A stretch of 33,586 bases of DNA from a virus. Position numbers and translations under genes: made by a program. Under the pieces are notes generated by a model, which was not told the origin of the DNA, made no database searches, and was given only the letters and a program-made list of their open reading frames with translations. The stretch covers positions 1 to 33,586 of the IMG/VR virus record IMGVR_UViG_3300049477_000163; one strand, 5' to 3'. This document shows positions 23,679-30,154 of the stretch, in pieces (position 1 is the first letter of the stretch; each line of letters begins with the position of its first letter).

Positions 23679-23879
23679 ATGGGCACAGTAAGAAACTTAA
23701 GAATACTAAGAAAGCAATTAGCAGACCAAATCGCTGAAAACGAGGCTCAACGAAAAGCGATTCAAAAAGACAAGTCGATTAAAAACAACATGCTTATGAT
23801 GGCATTGATTGATGTCGGATTTAAGCTAGACGTGGCACTTGCCCGCGTTGAGACAGAGCTCAGATACAAGGGTGAGTAA
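23679..23879 (+). CDS. Small helical protein, 66 aa
   Basis: A charged helix runs through most of the protein (LRILRKQLADQIAENEAQRKAIQKDK), then a second helix (MLMMALIDVGFKLDVALARVETEL). No known family was recognised. It starts with ATG at 23679 behind AAGGAG (spacing 7). Its stop overlaps the start of the regulator gene (TAATG), so the two are co-translated from the promoter with tandem operators. It could be a partner of that regulator. An antitoxin-toxin reading is possible but no toxin motif is visible. Confidence 0.65.
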   Translation: MGTVRNLRILRKQLADQIAENEAQRKAIQKDKSIKNNMLMMALIDVGFKLDVALARVETELRYKGE

Positions 23880-24028
23880 TGGCTAAACTCAAACAAAAAA
23901 AGGACAAACATCTAACAGTGCGCGTCAACGCAGACACCCTCGAGGCCTTACGTCGTCACGGTGTTGACGTACCTGACGCAATTAGAGGGCTATTAGCGAG
24001 GCTTCACCGTGATGTGAGTAAACACTAG
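23879..24028 (+). CDS. Ribbon-helix-helix DNA-binding protein, 49 aa
   Basis: This small gene begins with ATG at 23879, inside the TAATG overlap. The product has a basic start (MAKLKQKKDK), a beta strand (HLTVRVN, 11-17), helix A (ADTLEALRRHG, 18-28) and helix B (VPDAIRGLLARLHRDV, 31-46). This is the order of the Arc/MetJ-type fold, which dimerises and inserts paired strands into the major groove. Dimers of such proteins usually bind short palindromes spaced by about one helical turn. The two TGTGTCACA sites upstream match that habit, so autorepression is likely. It is the only transcription regulator I recognise in the genome. Its stop lies 9 bases from the stop of the next, convergent gene. 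Confidence 0.78.
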   Translation: MAKLKQKKDKHLTVRVNADTLEALRRHGVDVPDAIRGLLARLHRDVSKH

Positions 24029-24037
24029 GGCTGGTGG

Positions 24038-24526
24038 TTAAAAACGCGGATTTGGGGCCATGCCGTTATCGGGTCCACCGACTGTGGCCAGGTAAGCCAC
24101 GATTTTTCTCTTGGTATTTTTATCGCTGATATTATCAACGCACCACTCCAGATAGTCCACCGGGATATCTGCCAATTTTTTGCCCTTATGTTTGCCAAAA
24201 TAAAGCACTGTTTCTTGGGCCTTTGACTCATCAACCTTGTGTGGCAAAAACCGTTTAAGCTCTTTAGCGCAGTCACCGCAATATCCGTCGTGGGCTTCTT
24301 TGCGCCCAAGCCCTGCGTGATCATTTAAAAAGTAGCTATAAACAATGCGGTTATACCCGCAGCACGTATATTTATCGTGAAGCCCTAATTTCTTATCCGA
24401 CCAATCGGGTTCTGACTTAATACCTTCGGCTCGATACCAAAAAAGGTCGCCAGCGTGCTCTTGTGGTAAACCGTCGGCAACTTCGACTTCACGCAATATT
24501 TGATTAAAATATATGACCCTAGACAT
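24038..24526 (-). CDS. Zinc-motif protein with DUF3820-like end, 162 aa
   Basis: The C-terminal part VLYFGKHKGKKLADIPVDYLEWCVDN (107-132) matches the FGK.KGK..ADIP.DYL.W signature of the DUF3820 / QSregVF_b group, often found in phages and nuclease-linked proteins. Four Cys (55, 56, 83, 86, as YTCCGY and YCGDC) could bind zinc. The start is ATG at 24526 behind AGGAGG. A possible -10 TATACT lies on the minus strand at 24586-24581, at the edge of the AT-rich repeat region. A role in DNA metabolism is likely given the location next to the primase-helicase gene, but the activity is not known. Confidence 0.7.
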   Translation of the reverse strand: MSRVIYFNQILREVEVADGLPQEHAGDLFWYRAEGIKSEPDWSDKKLGLHDKYTCCGYNRIVYSYFLNDHAGLGRKEAHDGYCGDCAKELKRFLPHKVDESKAQETVLYFGKHKGKKLADIPVDYLEWCVDNISDKNTKRKIVAYLATVGGPDNGMAPNPRF

Positions 24527-24540
24527 TTGGCCTCCTGTTT

Positions 24541-24720
24541 TTTTGACTTACAAACTTACACTTACAGATTCAACTTTCTTAGTATAGGCCGAGCATTAGT
24601 TAGTAAATAAAATAATAATAATAATAATATTAAATATATATGTAATATCTGTAATAGTGTAATATATAAGTAATATCAATAACTTAGACCTTACAGATTT
24701 CTTACACTTTTACACATAAA
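24541..24720. other. AT-rich repeat region, candidate replication origin
   Basis: This gene-free stretch holds CTTACA at 24547, 24555, 24561, 24690 and 24701 on the plus strand. TTACAGAT is at 24562-24569 and 24691-24698, with its complement ATCTGTAA at 24647-24654. Between them is an (AAT)n and TA-rich run (about 24605-24640) that should melt easily. Iteron-like repeats at both sides of a melting element, next to the primase-helicase gene, suggest an origin. It could also be a promoter/operator region for the 24526 gene. Confidence 0.5.
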
Positions 24721-24759
24721 AAATCTATAAAGCAATATATTCGATCTGGTAAAATAGCC

Positions 24760-26721
24760 CTAATTTAGAGTGCTCAAAAAAGCAGAGTGGTTGACCCAGA
24801 AACGCTCCGCGCCATCGGTTCTTTGATACCCTTTTGCCTTTAATGCGCGCCGCACCCTAGCACTTGTTACTCCGGCTTTTTTAGCAATATCTAAGAACAT
24901 TTCAGCAGCGGTGTCCTGCGTTATGCGCAGCATCGAGCGAGATGTTTTCTCTCTCCAAAGGTCCTCAATATACTGTTCTGCGCTCTCAGGCGTTAGGTCG
25001 TCGATTAATTTATTAACTTTTAAAAGCGTACTTTCGCTTAAGCCCATAGCCCCATGTTTCTTAAATAAACTGTAAAATTGGGCAATTAACTGTGAGCTTT
25101 TGTTCATCGGGTAATTATAATCAATCGAGTCAATAGGCAGTATTAAAAAACGCCTGTTACCGGTTGGGTCTCTAAGAAAATCATTAGGGTTTACGCTAGA
25201 TATAAAGCTTGCGGCGTTAGTTTTTTTACTCGGAGCCCTGCCGTAGCTTTCTCTAAAAAAAGAACTCGACTGAGTGAGTAAGCTTTTAAGGAACGCAATA
25301 TCAACTTTCGCCGTCTGGTCAAACTCAGGTACGTGGCAGATAAAAAGCCTTGTGACGATTTCAAGCCAGTCCTTTCTTTGGTCCGGAGCATCTATCTCTT
25401 CATAATATGGTGAGAATTTATCAAACATTGCTCGAATTAAAGTATCTTTACCAATCCCCTGCGACCCTTTTAATATTAAACACCTGTTTTGAACGCTCGA
25501 GTTTAACGAGCGCGCAAACATGTGGGTGCCCCAGTATTTAAATATTTCTGTAACTTCGTCGCTTGTAAAATAAGAGCTCTTTATTGATTTAGAAAACTCT
25601 GAGGCCCAATCTTTACCGTCATATTCTTCTATGTCGCAGAGAAATTTTAAATCACTTTTTTCGAACGAGAACCTTGCAAACTCTGATTTCACATCGTCTT
25701 TTAAAAAACCTTTTGATTTTGCGTAACTTTTAAATACGTCCTCTAATGAGTGCCCAATGACCCAGTTATTTCCAACTTTGAAAAATATTTCTTTAGACAG
25801 GATGTCTTTTCTATATTCGCCAACCGAGGTTTCAAAAAAATGATCCCAAGCCCCGGCCCCAAGGTTTTTTGGTTTTTCGTGCGCTGGTCTTGACTCAATA
25901 AACGACCGAATTCGCCTGACCCAATTAAGCGCAAAAGCAAATGCGTCGCCTTTAACGTGGTTTTTGTCTTTAAAATATGGCCCCTTTTTGTCGGCCCCAT
26001 TTTTAAATAAATCGTATTGAATTATTTTATTAGCAATTAATTCGTCATTTGTCTCGACTCTACAAAGCTCGGCAGCGTATTTAAAAATCTCGCCATGCCG
26101 ACCGCCAAGAGCATTACCTTTAGTTGCAAACGCTTCTCTAAAATCCTCAATGATTGATATGTCTAAGCTTGGGAGTGATTGAAAATCATCCATCGGGTCA
26201 CCGCATAGCCACGAGTAATGCACTTCTTTGCCGTCTTGAAACGAGTGAAACGACGGCGGGATGACTATATATCCACTTGCTTTGAAATCAAAAAGTCTGA
26301 CTTTATGCCTATCGACTGCGATGGTGTACTGCTTTGGGTCCCATTTAAAGAATACGGTCCACCCATGCTTTGCTTTTTTTGCAAGCGTCCAATCGGGCAA
26401 ATGCTTTTTAAATTCACCGTCGATTTTAGTAAACTCGATGTTGTATTTTTTCTCGGTTATTTCAACCGGCATTTTTGCGGCCTCGTATTTAAAATCAAAA
26501 TCAAAGCCTGAGATTCCAGACACTTCGCCACAGATAACTGCGATGCCCGGGCACTGACCGTAAGCCCTGACTAGTCGCTCGATATCTTCATCGGTTTGTT
26601 TTTCGGTGAGCCATTTTTTAAACGTGAACCCGTCTTGCGGCGGTTTTTTATTCTCCACTATTGGTATCACGTTAATTCCAAGGTCATGATATTTTTCTGC
26701 CCAGTCTGCAAATACGCCCAT
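24760..26721 (-). CDS. Primase-polymerase / VirE-type helicase, 653 aa
   Basis: The N-terminal ~200 residues look like a bifunctional prim-pol domain: GISGFDFDF with Asp74 and Asp76 as likely metal ligands, a later strand at 120-127 (GWTVFFKW), and SGYIVIPPSFH (149-159). The C-terminal half is a VirE/SF3-like helicase with Walker A GSQGIGKDT (419-427), a Walker B-like HVPEFDQT (463-470), SFFRESYGR (487-495) and TGNRRF (520-525). Replication initiation and fork unwinding are expected. I chose the second Met, at 26721, since AGGGGGAG lies just before it. In motif II, where His is usual before the strand, Thr122 appears (GWTVFF). The gene runs left from a structured intergenic region. Confidence 0.88.
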   Translation of the reverse strand: MGVFADWAEKYHDLGINVIPIVENKKPPQDGFTFKKWLTEKQTDEDIERLVRAYGQCPGIAVICGEVSGISGFDFDFKYEAAKMPVEITEKKYNIEFTKIDGEFKKHLPDWTLAKKAKHGWTVFFKWDPKQYTIAVDRHKVRLFDFKASGYIVIPPSFHSFQDGKEVHYSWLCGDPMDDFQSLPSLDISIIEDFREAFATKGNALGGRHGEIFKYAAELCRVETNDELIANKIIQYDLFKNGADKKGPYFKDKNHVKGDAFAFALNWVRRIRSFIESRPAHEKPKNLGAGAWDHFFETSVGEYRKDILSKEIFFKVGNNWVIGHSLEDVFKSYAKSKGFLKDDVKSEFARFSFEKSDLKFLCDIEEYDGKDWASEFSKSIKSSYFTSDEVTEIFKYWGTHMFARSLNSSVQNRCLILKGSQGIGKDTLIRAMFDKFSPYYEEIDAPDQRKDWLEIVTRLFICHVPEFDQTAKVDIAFLKSLLTQSSSFFRESYGRAPSKKTNAASFISSVNPNDFLRDPTGNRRFLILPIDSIDYNYPMNKSSQLIAQFYSLFKKHGAMGLSESTLLKVNKLIDDLTPESAEQYIEDLWREKTSRSMLRITQDTAAEMFLDIAKKAGVTSARVRRALKAKGYQRTDGAERFWVNHSAFLSTLN

Positions 26722-26754
26722 AAACTCCCCCTTCAAAGGTGTTGATAAATTATT

Positions 26755-26779
26755 GCCAGATTAATGGCTTTGGCTGCCA
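26755..26779. promoter_or_regulatory. TGGC/GCCA inverted repeats, possible operator
   Basis: GCCA at 26755, TGGC at 26765, TGGC at 26771 and GCCA at 26776 form an interrupted 14-base palindrome and a 9-base odd palindrome (TGGCTGCCA). They lie 34-58 bases upstream of the primase-helicase start and could control it. No binding protein is known. Confidence 0.3.
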
Positions 26780-26900
26780 CGTTAGTTTTTAATGTGCTTT
26801 AAAAGATTCAAGTGTTTTTGCTCTTTTTAACAAACAACGAAAAATCGAACGAGGCAATAAAAAAACTTGAGTGAACAAAGCGTTGTGACTTAAGAATCAG

Positions 26901-27030
26901 TATCAATGGGTTTTTGCTTGCTCGGCCTTACGGATACCCATCTATAAACGAGTGAAGTAAAGAGTGTTTATCCTGTTGGTTATGCCCCTGGGTGTGGACT
27001 TCCGGCCTACATCTAGGGGTTTTTTGTTTT
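26901..27030 (+). ncRNA. Structured leader or small RNA, candidate
   Basis: The region has three successive helices. TGGGT (26907-26911) pairs with ACCCA (26936-26940), within a 6-bp stem. ATAAAC (26944-26949) pairs with GTTTAT (26966-26971). Last comes the terminator stem 26985-26995/27009-27019. No gene fits it. The segment ACCCA can also pair with TGGGT at 26989-26993, inside the left terminator arm, so folding of the first helix and the terminator would be linked. The terminator loop is complementary to the ribosome region of the Sak4-like gene. I find no match to a known RNA family. The promoter is not certain. Confidence 0.5.
26985..27030 (+). terminator. Intrinsic terminator with a 13-base loop complementary to the downstream start region
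   Basis: An 11-bp stem (CCCCTGGGTGT with ACATCTAGGGG, two G-U pairs) is followed by six T, one G and four T. Only the plus direction has the T run. The loop at 26996-27008 contains CTTCCGGCC, the exact complement of GGCCGGAAG at 27136-27144. Confidence 0.8.
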
Positions 27031-27146
27031 ATAACCACTAGCAACATAGCTAAAAACAGCCAAAATAATCGTTGCAAACTCATAAAAAGCATTGCAATTA
27101 TAAACCCACAATTTAACTCTAAAAGCGCATAGGGGGGCCGGAAGCC

Positions 27147-27851
27147 ATGCCGTTACCAAAAGCAAAGACCACACGCGAGCAGAATTATTTAAAGAAAATC
27201 TACCTAATTTACGGTTTAGCAAAGGTAGGGAAAAGCACATCAATATCAAATCTAGGTGACGATGATAATAAGATATTATTTTTCGCTACCGAGGCCGGCC
27301 ACAAAGAGCTTGAAATATATAAGTGGCAAACCGAGGACGGCTCTGACCCCACGACGTGGGAGCAGTTTAAGCAGTGCGTGCTTGAAATGACGAAACAAAA
27401 TGAATTTAAATGCTTGGCCATCGATACGGCAGACAATCTGTATGATTGGTGCGCGAAATACGTAAACAAAAAGCACGAGCTCGAACATGAATCAGACGCA
27501 TCCTTTGGCAAGGGATACAAATTTATTAAAGATGAGTTCATGGCGCCGATTAACTATTTATCGCAAAAAGGTTACGGTATTATTTTCGTCAGTCACTCTA
27601 AGATTCAAGACCTAGAGCTTGGCAACAGGAAAATTAGCTACACAGACTCAACACTAAACAATACGGCTAAAAAAATAATCCACGGTCTTTGCGATTACAT
27701 TCTTCATTTTTATGTTGATCTCGGTGGCAAGCGCATGATTCGCACCAAGGGCACCGAAGCCGTGAACGCTGGCGACAGATCTGGGCGACTTCCTGAGGTG
27801 ATGCCGCTGGACGCTGAGTCATTAAAACAAGAGCTTAAAAAAACAAACTAA
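27147..27851 (+). CDS. Sak4-like RecA-fold ATPase (recombination), 234 aa
   Basis: Walker A is GLAKVGKST (23-31) and the Walker B-like strand is CLAIDTADN (89-97). The segments KKIYLIYG, LFFATEAGHKELEIY and GYGIIFVSHSK follow the order of phage AAA_24/Sak4 proteins. These RecA-related proteins promote strand annealing together with an SSB. Length is normal. The ATG at 27147 has an AGGGGGG site at 27131-27137, which overlaps the sequence complementary to the terminator loop upstream. The next gene encodes an SSB-like protein, in line with the known Sak4/SSB pairing. Confidence 0.82.
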   Translation: MPLPKAKTTREQNYLKKIYLIYGLAKVGKSTSISNLGDDDNKILFFATEAGHKELEIYKWQTEDGSDPTTWEQFKQCVLEMTKQNEFKCLAIDTADNLYDWCAKYVNKKHELEHESDASFGKGYKFIKDEFMAPINYLSQKGYGIIFVSHSKIQDLELGNRKISYTDSTLNNTAKKIIHGLCDYILHFYVDLGGKRMIRTKGTEAVNAGDRSGRLPEVMPLDAESLKQELKKTN

Positions 27852-27891
27852 CAAAAACCAATAACCAATAAACAGAAAAGGAAAACACACA

Positions 27892-28365
27892 ATGGGATTT
27901 TTTGACGAAGAACGCGAAACAGTAACAGAGGGGATATATGCAGCACGACTTGAAGACTGCTCACTTGATGAGACGAAAGAGTTTCCAAGGCTTTCGGTTA
28001 GATATAAGCTTCACTCCGGTCAAACGATGTGGCAAAACTTCACATTCAAAGACACGACAAAAAAATGGATCTCTTGGCAAATCGGCACTATCGGCGCTTG
28101 GAATAAGGCAAAAGAGTCTTGCAAAAACCAGGACGACTTAAAAGAAGTGGCACGCGCTTGTTTGACGGCCATCGGTGAGTTTGTGGGGTCTTACTATGAC
28201 TCTGAGGTCACTCACCGCGAGTATAACGGTAAGACGTATGCGGATTTGAAGCTGAATCAAGCAATTACTCAAGCGCAGGCGAAGGGCTATTTAGCGCCAA
28301 AAACTACGCTTACAAAAGCGCCAGAGGCCCCGAAGTTTGACGCGAGCGAAGAGTTGCCATTTTAA
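27892..28365 (+). CDS. SSB-like / DUF669-like DNA-binding protein, 157 aa
   Basis: The protein is a beta-rich domain (VTEGIYAARLEDCS, then FPRLSVRYKLHSGQTMWQNFTFKDTT), followed by a helical middle and a strand pair (YYDSEVTHREYNGKTYADLKL). It ends in a flexible linker and an acidic tip (SEELPF), like the ..DDIPF tail of SSB proteins that docks repair partners. It lies 40 bases after the Sak4-like gene behind AAAAGGAAA. It would coat single-stranded DNA and aid the ATPase. Whether it truly has an OB fold cannot be seen from motifs alone. Confidence 0.7.
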   Translation: MGFFDEERETVTEGIYAARLEDCSLDETKEFPRLSVRYKLHSGQTMWQNFTFKDTTKKWISWQIGTIGAWNKAKESCKNQDDLKEVARACLTAIGEFVGSYYDSEVTHREYNGKTYADLKLNQAITQAQAKGYLAPKTTLTKAPEAPKFDASEELPF

Positions 28366-28383
28366 TTAGTAAAATATGTGTTT

Positions 28384-28458
28384 CGCCTTGGCTCAGTACC
28401 TAACCTAAACCCCAAGTTTATGTTTTGATTGAATTTAGCTGAGCTCAAGGCGATTTTT
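28384..28458 (+). terminator. Long stem-loop, likely terminator of the Sak4/SSB operon
   Basis: The arms are CGCCTTGGCTCA (28384-28395) and TGAGC-T-CAAGGCG (28440-28452, one bulged T): 12 bp. Inside the 44-base loop lies a 5-bp hairpin (TAAAC 28406-28410 with GTTTA 28416-28420). ATTTTT follows the right arm. The structure covers the proposed start of the next small gene. Confidence 0.55.
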
Positions 28459-28617
28459 GCGGGTGCAATAGTGGACATTAGAATTAAATACTTAATTTAC
28501 GCAATGCCTTGCCTTCTCAGCTCAGTTTATTTACTTAGAGACGAGCTACATATTTTTTTTGCTATTCTTTTGTTTGTTTGGGGAAATGATATTTCACAGG
28601 CGTGGCAGAAAAAATGA
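28429..28617 (+). CDS. Possible small membrane protein, 62 aa
   Basis: The frame has two hydrophobic spans (IKYLIYAMPCLLSSVYLL and LHIFFAILLFVWG). The only long start is TTG at 28429 without a ribosome site, and it lies in the loop of the stem-loop at 28384-28458. An internal GTG or the ATG at about residue 26 are alternatives. It could be a lysis or superinfection protein, or just an open frame. The stop lies one base from the stop of the convergent nuclease gene. Confidence 0.35.
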   Translation: MNLAELKAIFAGAIVDIRIKYLIYAMPCLLSSVYLLRDELHIFFAILLFVWGNDISQAWQKK

Positions 28618-28618
28618 A

Positions 28619-29122
28619 TCAAAAAAGCTCATCATTTTCAGCCTCTAAAAACTTCAGCGCCTTTGGTAGCTCTGCTATCAAAAAGTTTTGCCTAGACATT
28701 CTTTCGAGTGATTTCCATTTACGAAAGCACTCAATTACATACGCGCTCGAGTCAGCGCACACACCAAATGCGCCTTGCTTTATTTTCTCTAATAAAAAAT
28801 TAAACTGCGTAGGGCGTATAGTATGCCGTTTGCCACGCGCTTTAACCTCAATCCACACGCTTTCACCATCAGGCCCAGTTCCACATAAGTCAGGGAATCC
28901 GGGCACCGCTTGCGATGACATATATCTGCCCGCACGCTCATTCCAGGTTGCTTTTGCCTCTACAACGTCTAAGCTAAAGCCAATGGCAAAAAGAGCGTTT
29001 TTTATTTCTAACACCACTGGCCCCTCTTTGTTTTCATTCTTGGAGCGCCGCTTTTTGGGCAACTGTTTTTCAGCAAATTTCATCATGGCTTTTTCGACTC
29101 GTTTTTTAACATCATCGCTCAT
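28619..29122 (-). CDS. VRR-NUC family nuclease, 167 aa
   Basis: The restriction-like nuclease core is visible: Glu39 (VVLEIKN), PGFPDLCG with Asp78, then VWIEVKA with Glu92 and Lys94, and Gln106 (PTQFNFLL). This is the E..D..ExK..Q pattern of VRR-NUC and Holliday-junction-resolvase-type enzymes. It would cut branched or flapped DNA made during recombination. I chose the ATG at 29122 instead of the TTG at 29158. The gene is on the opposite strand to all genes on either side in the rightward operon, so its promoter must lie within or near the Gp157-like gene. The basic N-terminus (KKRRSK) may bind DNA. Confidence 0.82.
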   Translation of the reverse strand: MSDDVKKRVEKAMMKFAEKQLPKKRRSKNENKEGPVVLEIKNALFAIGFSLDVVEAKATWNERAGRYMSSQAVPGFPDLCGTGPDGESVWIEVKARGKRHTIRPTQFNFLLEKIKQGAFGVCADSSAYVIECFRKWKSLERMSRQNFLIAELPKALKFLEAENDELF

Positions 29123-29152
29123 TAAAATATTTGACAATCCTACGGAGGGATT

Positions 29153-29659
29153 ATGCAAGAAGAAAAATCAATACTTGATTTAACGAGCGAGATTAAACAT
29201 CTGCTTTTTCAAAGAAATAATTTTATCTCTATGGGGCAGCCTGTGCCTGATGAGCTCGAGGCCAAGGTCGTTGGTCTAATCCAAGGACAAGAGATTGACC
29301 GCTGTGTGTCGTTTATAAAAATGAGCGAGTCACAAATGGAGTGGCTTGATAAAGAAATCGAGCACCTAGAGGCGCAGAAAAAGAAGTTCCAGGGAGCGAT
29401 TAAAGATTTAAAAGATTTGGCGCTCACAGTTATGACTGAGCATAAGATTACAAAAATGGAAGGTGAGCGAGGGCACTCTTTTGCAATTAGGAAAAACGAA
29501 AGCGTCAACGTAACGGCGCTTGATAAAATACCGTCAAAATATTTACGTCAAAAAATATCAATCGAGGCAGATAAAAACGCAATCAAAGCCATGCTAAAAG
29601 CTGGCGAACAAATTGAAGGGGTCGAGATAGTTGAAAGCTACTCGGTAACGGTGAAGTAA
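29153..29659 (+). CDS. Siphovirus Gp157-like protein, 168 aa
   Basis: The sequence has two helical parts (ILDLTSEIKHLLFQRNN and a long coiled coil, MEWLDKEIEHLEAQKKKFQGAI), then strands with FAIRKNESVNVTALDKIPSKYLR and an end ...VEIVESYSVTVK. This follows the known pattern of Gp157 proteins of siphoviruses, found among replication and recombination genes. The family's biochemical role is not settled. The ATG at 29153 has CGGAGGG upstream. The stop overlaps the start of the next tiny gene (TAATG). Confidence 0.8.
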   Translation: MQEEKSILDLTSEIKHLLFQRNNFISMGQPVPDELEAKVVGLIQGQEIDRCVSFIKMSESQMEWLDKEIEHLEAQKKKFQGAIKDLKDLALTVMTEHKITKMEGERGHSFAIRKNESVNVTALDKIPSKYLRQKISIEADKNAIKAMLKAGEQIEGVEIVESYSVTVK

Positions 29660-29742
29660 TGTTTTTCGTAGGTCTATGGATAGGTTTCTTTTTCGGCATG
29701 GCGCTAACAAGCGTTTTAGTTATAAGTAAAAGTGAATACTAG
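29659..29742 (+). CDS. Tiny membrane peptide, 27 aa
   Basis: The ATG lies in the TAATG overlap with the Gp157-like gene. The product (FVGLWIGFFFGMALTSVLVI) is one membrane helix with a short polar end (SKSEY). The stop is followed at once by the GTG of the next gene. Coupled translation and tight packing support it as a gene. Function is unknown. Confidence 0.55.
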   Translation: MFFVGLWIGFFFGMALTSVLVISKSEY

Positions 29743-29940
29743 GTGGCAAAAATGCAGTTCACCAAGGGTCAAAAAGTTATCTACAAACCAGGCGTTAAAA
29801 AACGAGGGTTTAGTCAGCCGTCAAAAGAGGCTGTCGTCATGATGTTTTACCCAGACATTATGAAGGTTAGAATAAAATGCGCTGGTGAAACCGCGCACAG
29901 AAATATCAAGGCCAAATACGTAGAGGTGATCAGTGGGTAG
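29743..29940 (+). CDS. Small basic protein, 65 aa
   Basis: The start is GTG at 29743 directly after the previous stop, or ATG at 29752. The protein is basic (KGQKVIYKPGVKKRG) with a beta pattern (AVVMMFYPDIMKVRIKCAG) that resembles small KOW/SH3-like folds which bind nucleic acid. No firm family. It overlaps the start of the next gene by 8 bases. Confidence 0.55.
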   Translation: MAKMQFTKGQKVIYKPGVKKRGFSQPSKEAVVMMFYPDIMKVRIKCAGETAHRNIKAKYVEVISG

Positions 29941-30154
29941 ACGAGGCTCACCAATCGTGTTTGATGAGTTTACAAAAGCGCTGAATCTCATCGGTGTCAG
30001 CGTCGTGGACGCTTTAAAGGTCAGAGAGCGAGCGATGAAGAATTTTAAGAAAGAAACATATAAATGCACTTGCGGTAAGTTCATGGACGGTAAACTATCA
30101 GTGCATATCGATTTTGATTTCACGGTTGATAAAATAAAGGAGTCCGATCTGTGA
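29933..30154 (+). CDS. Small hypothetical protein, 73 aa
   Basis: GTG start at 29933 within the previous gene's end. The N-terminal part is helical (FDEFTKALNLIGVSVVDALKV). The C-terminal part has CTCGKFMDGKLSVHIDFDF, with a Cys-x-Cys pair. Its stop overlaps the next GTG (GTGA), so it is part of a coupled chain. No family recognised. Confidence 0.55.
   Translation: MGRRGSPIVFDEFTKALNLIGVSVVDALKVRERAMKNFKKETYKCTCGKFMDGKLSVHIDFDFTVDKIKESDL

Larger units (their letters stand above)
26722..27146. other. Intergenic control region between divergent replication genes
   Basis: This 425-base stretch holds no convincing gene. From left to right there are four TGGC/GCCA half-sites (26755-26779), AT-rich DNA with a 9-base direct repeat GTTTTTGCT at 26814 and 26910, a structured RNA region (26906-27030) ending in a terminator, TTGCAA twice at 27073 and 27093 with TATAAA at 27100, and the ribosome site of the next gene. 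A 13-codon frame at 26906-26947 (MGFCLLGLTDTHL) lacks a ribosome site and is probably not a gene. Confidence 0.7.

Noticed and set aside
23679-24028. Toxin-antitoxin pair
   Set aside because: The ribbon-helix-helix protein could be an antitoxin, but its partner shows no toxin motif and comes first in the operon. A simple autoregulated operon explains it.
26906-26947. 13-codon frame as an attenuator leader peptide
   Set aside because: No ribosome site, no run of a regulatory codon. The bases are better explained by the RNA stem.
27013-27249. Minus-strand 78-aa frame between the divergent replication genes
   Set aside because: It crosses the terminator and the start of the Sak4-like gene, has no ribosome site and no known pattern.
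29131-29136. Consensus-like TTGACA as a promoter for the Gp157-like gene
   Set aside because: No -10 box at a suitable distance. The spacing would place it within the coding start.
28602-29183. 193-aa plus-strand frame opposite the VRR-NUC gene
   Set aside because: It is the antisense of the nuclease gene, whose catalytic residues are clear. The plus frame has no recognisable pattern.
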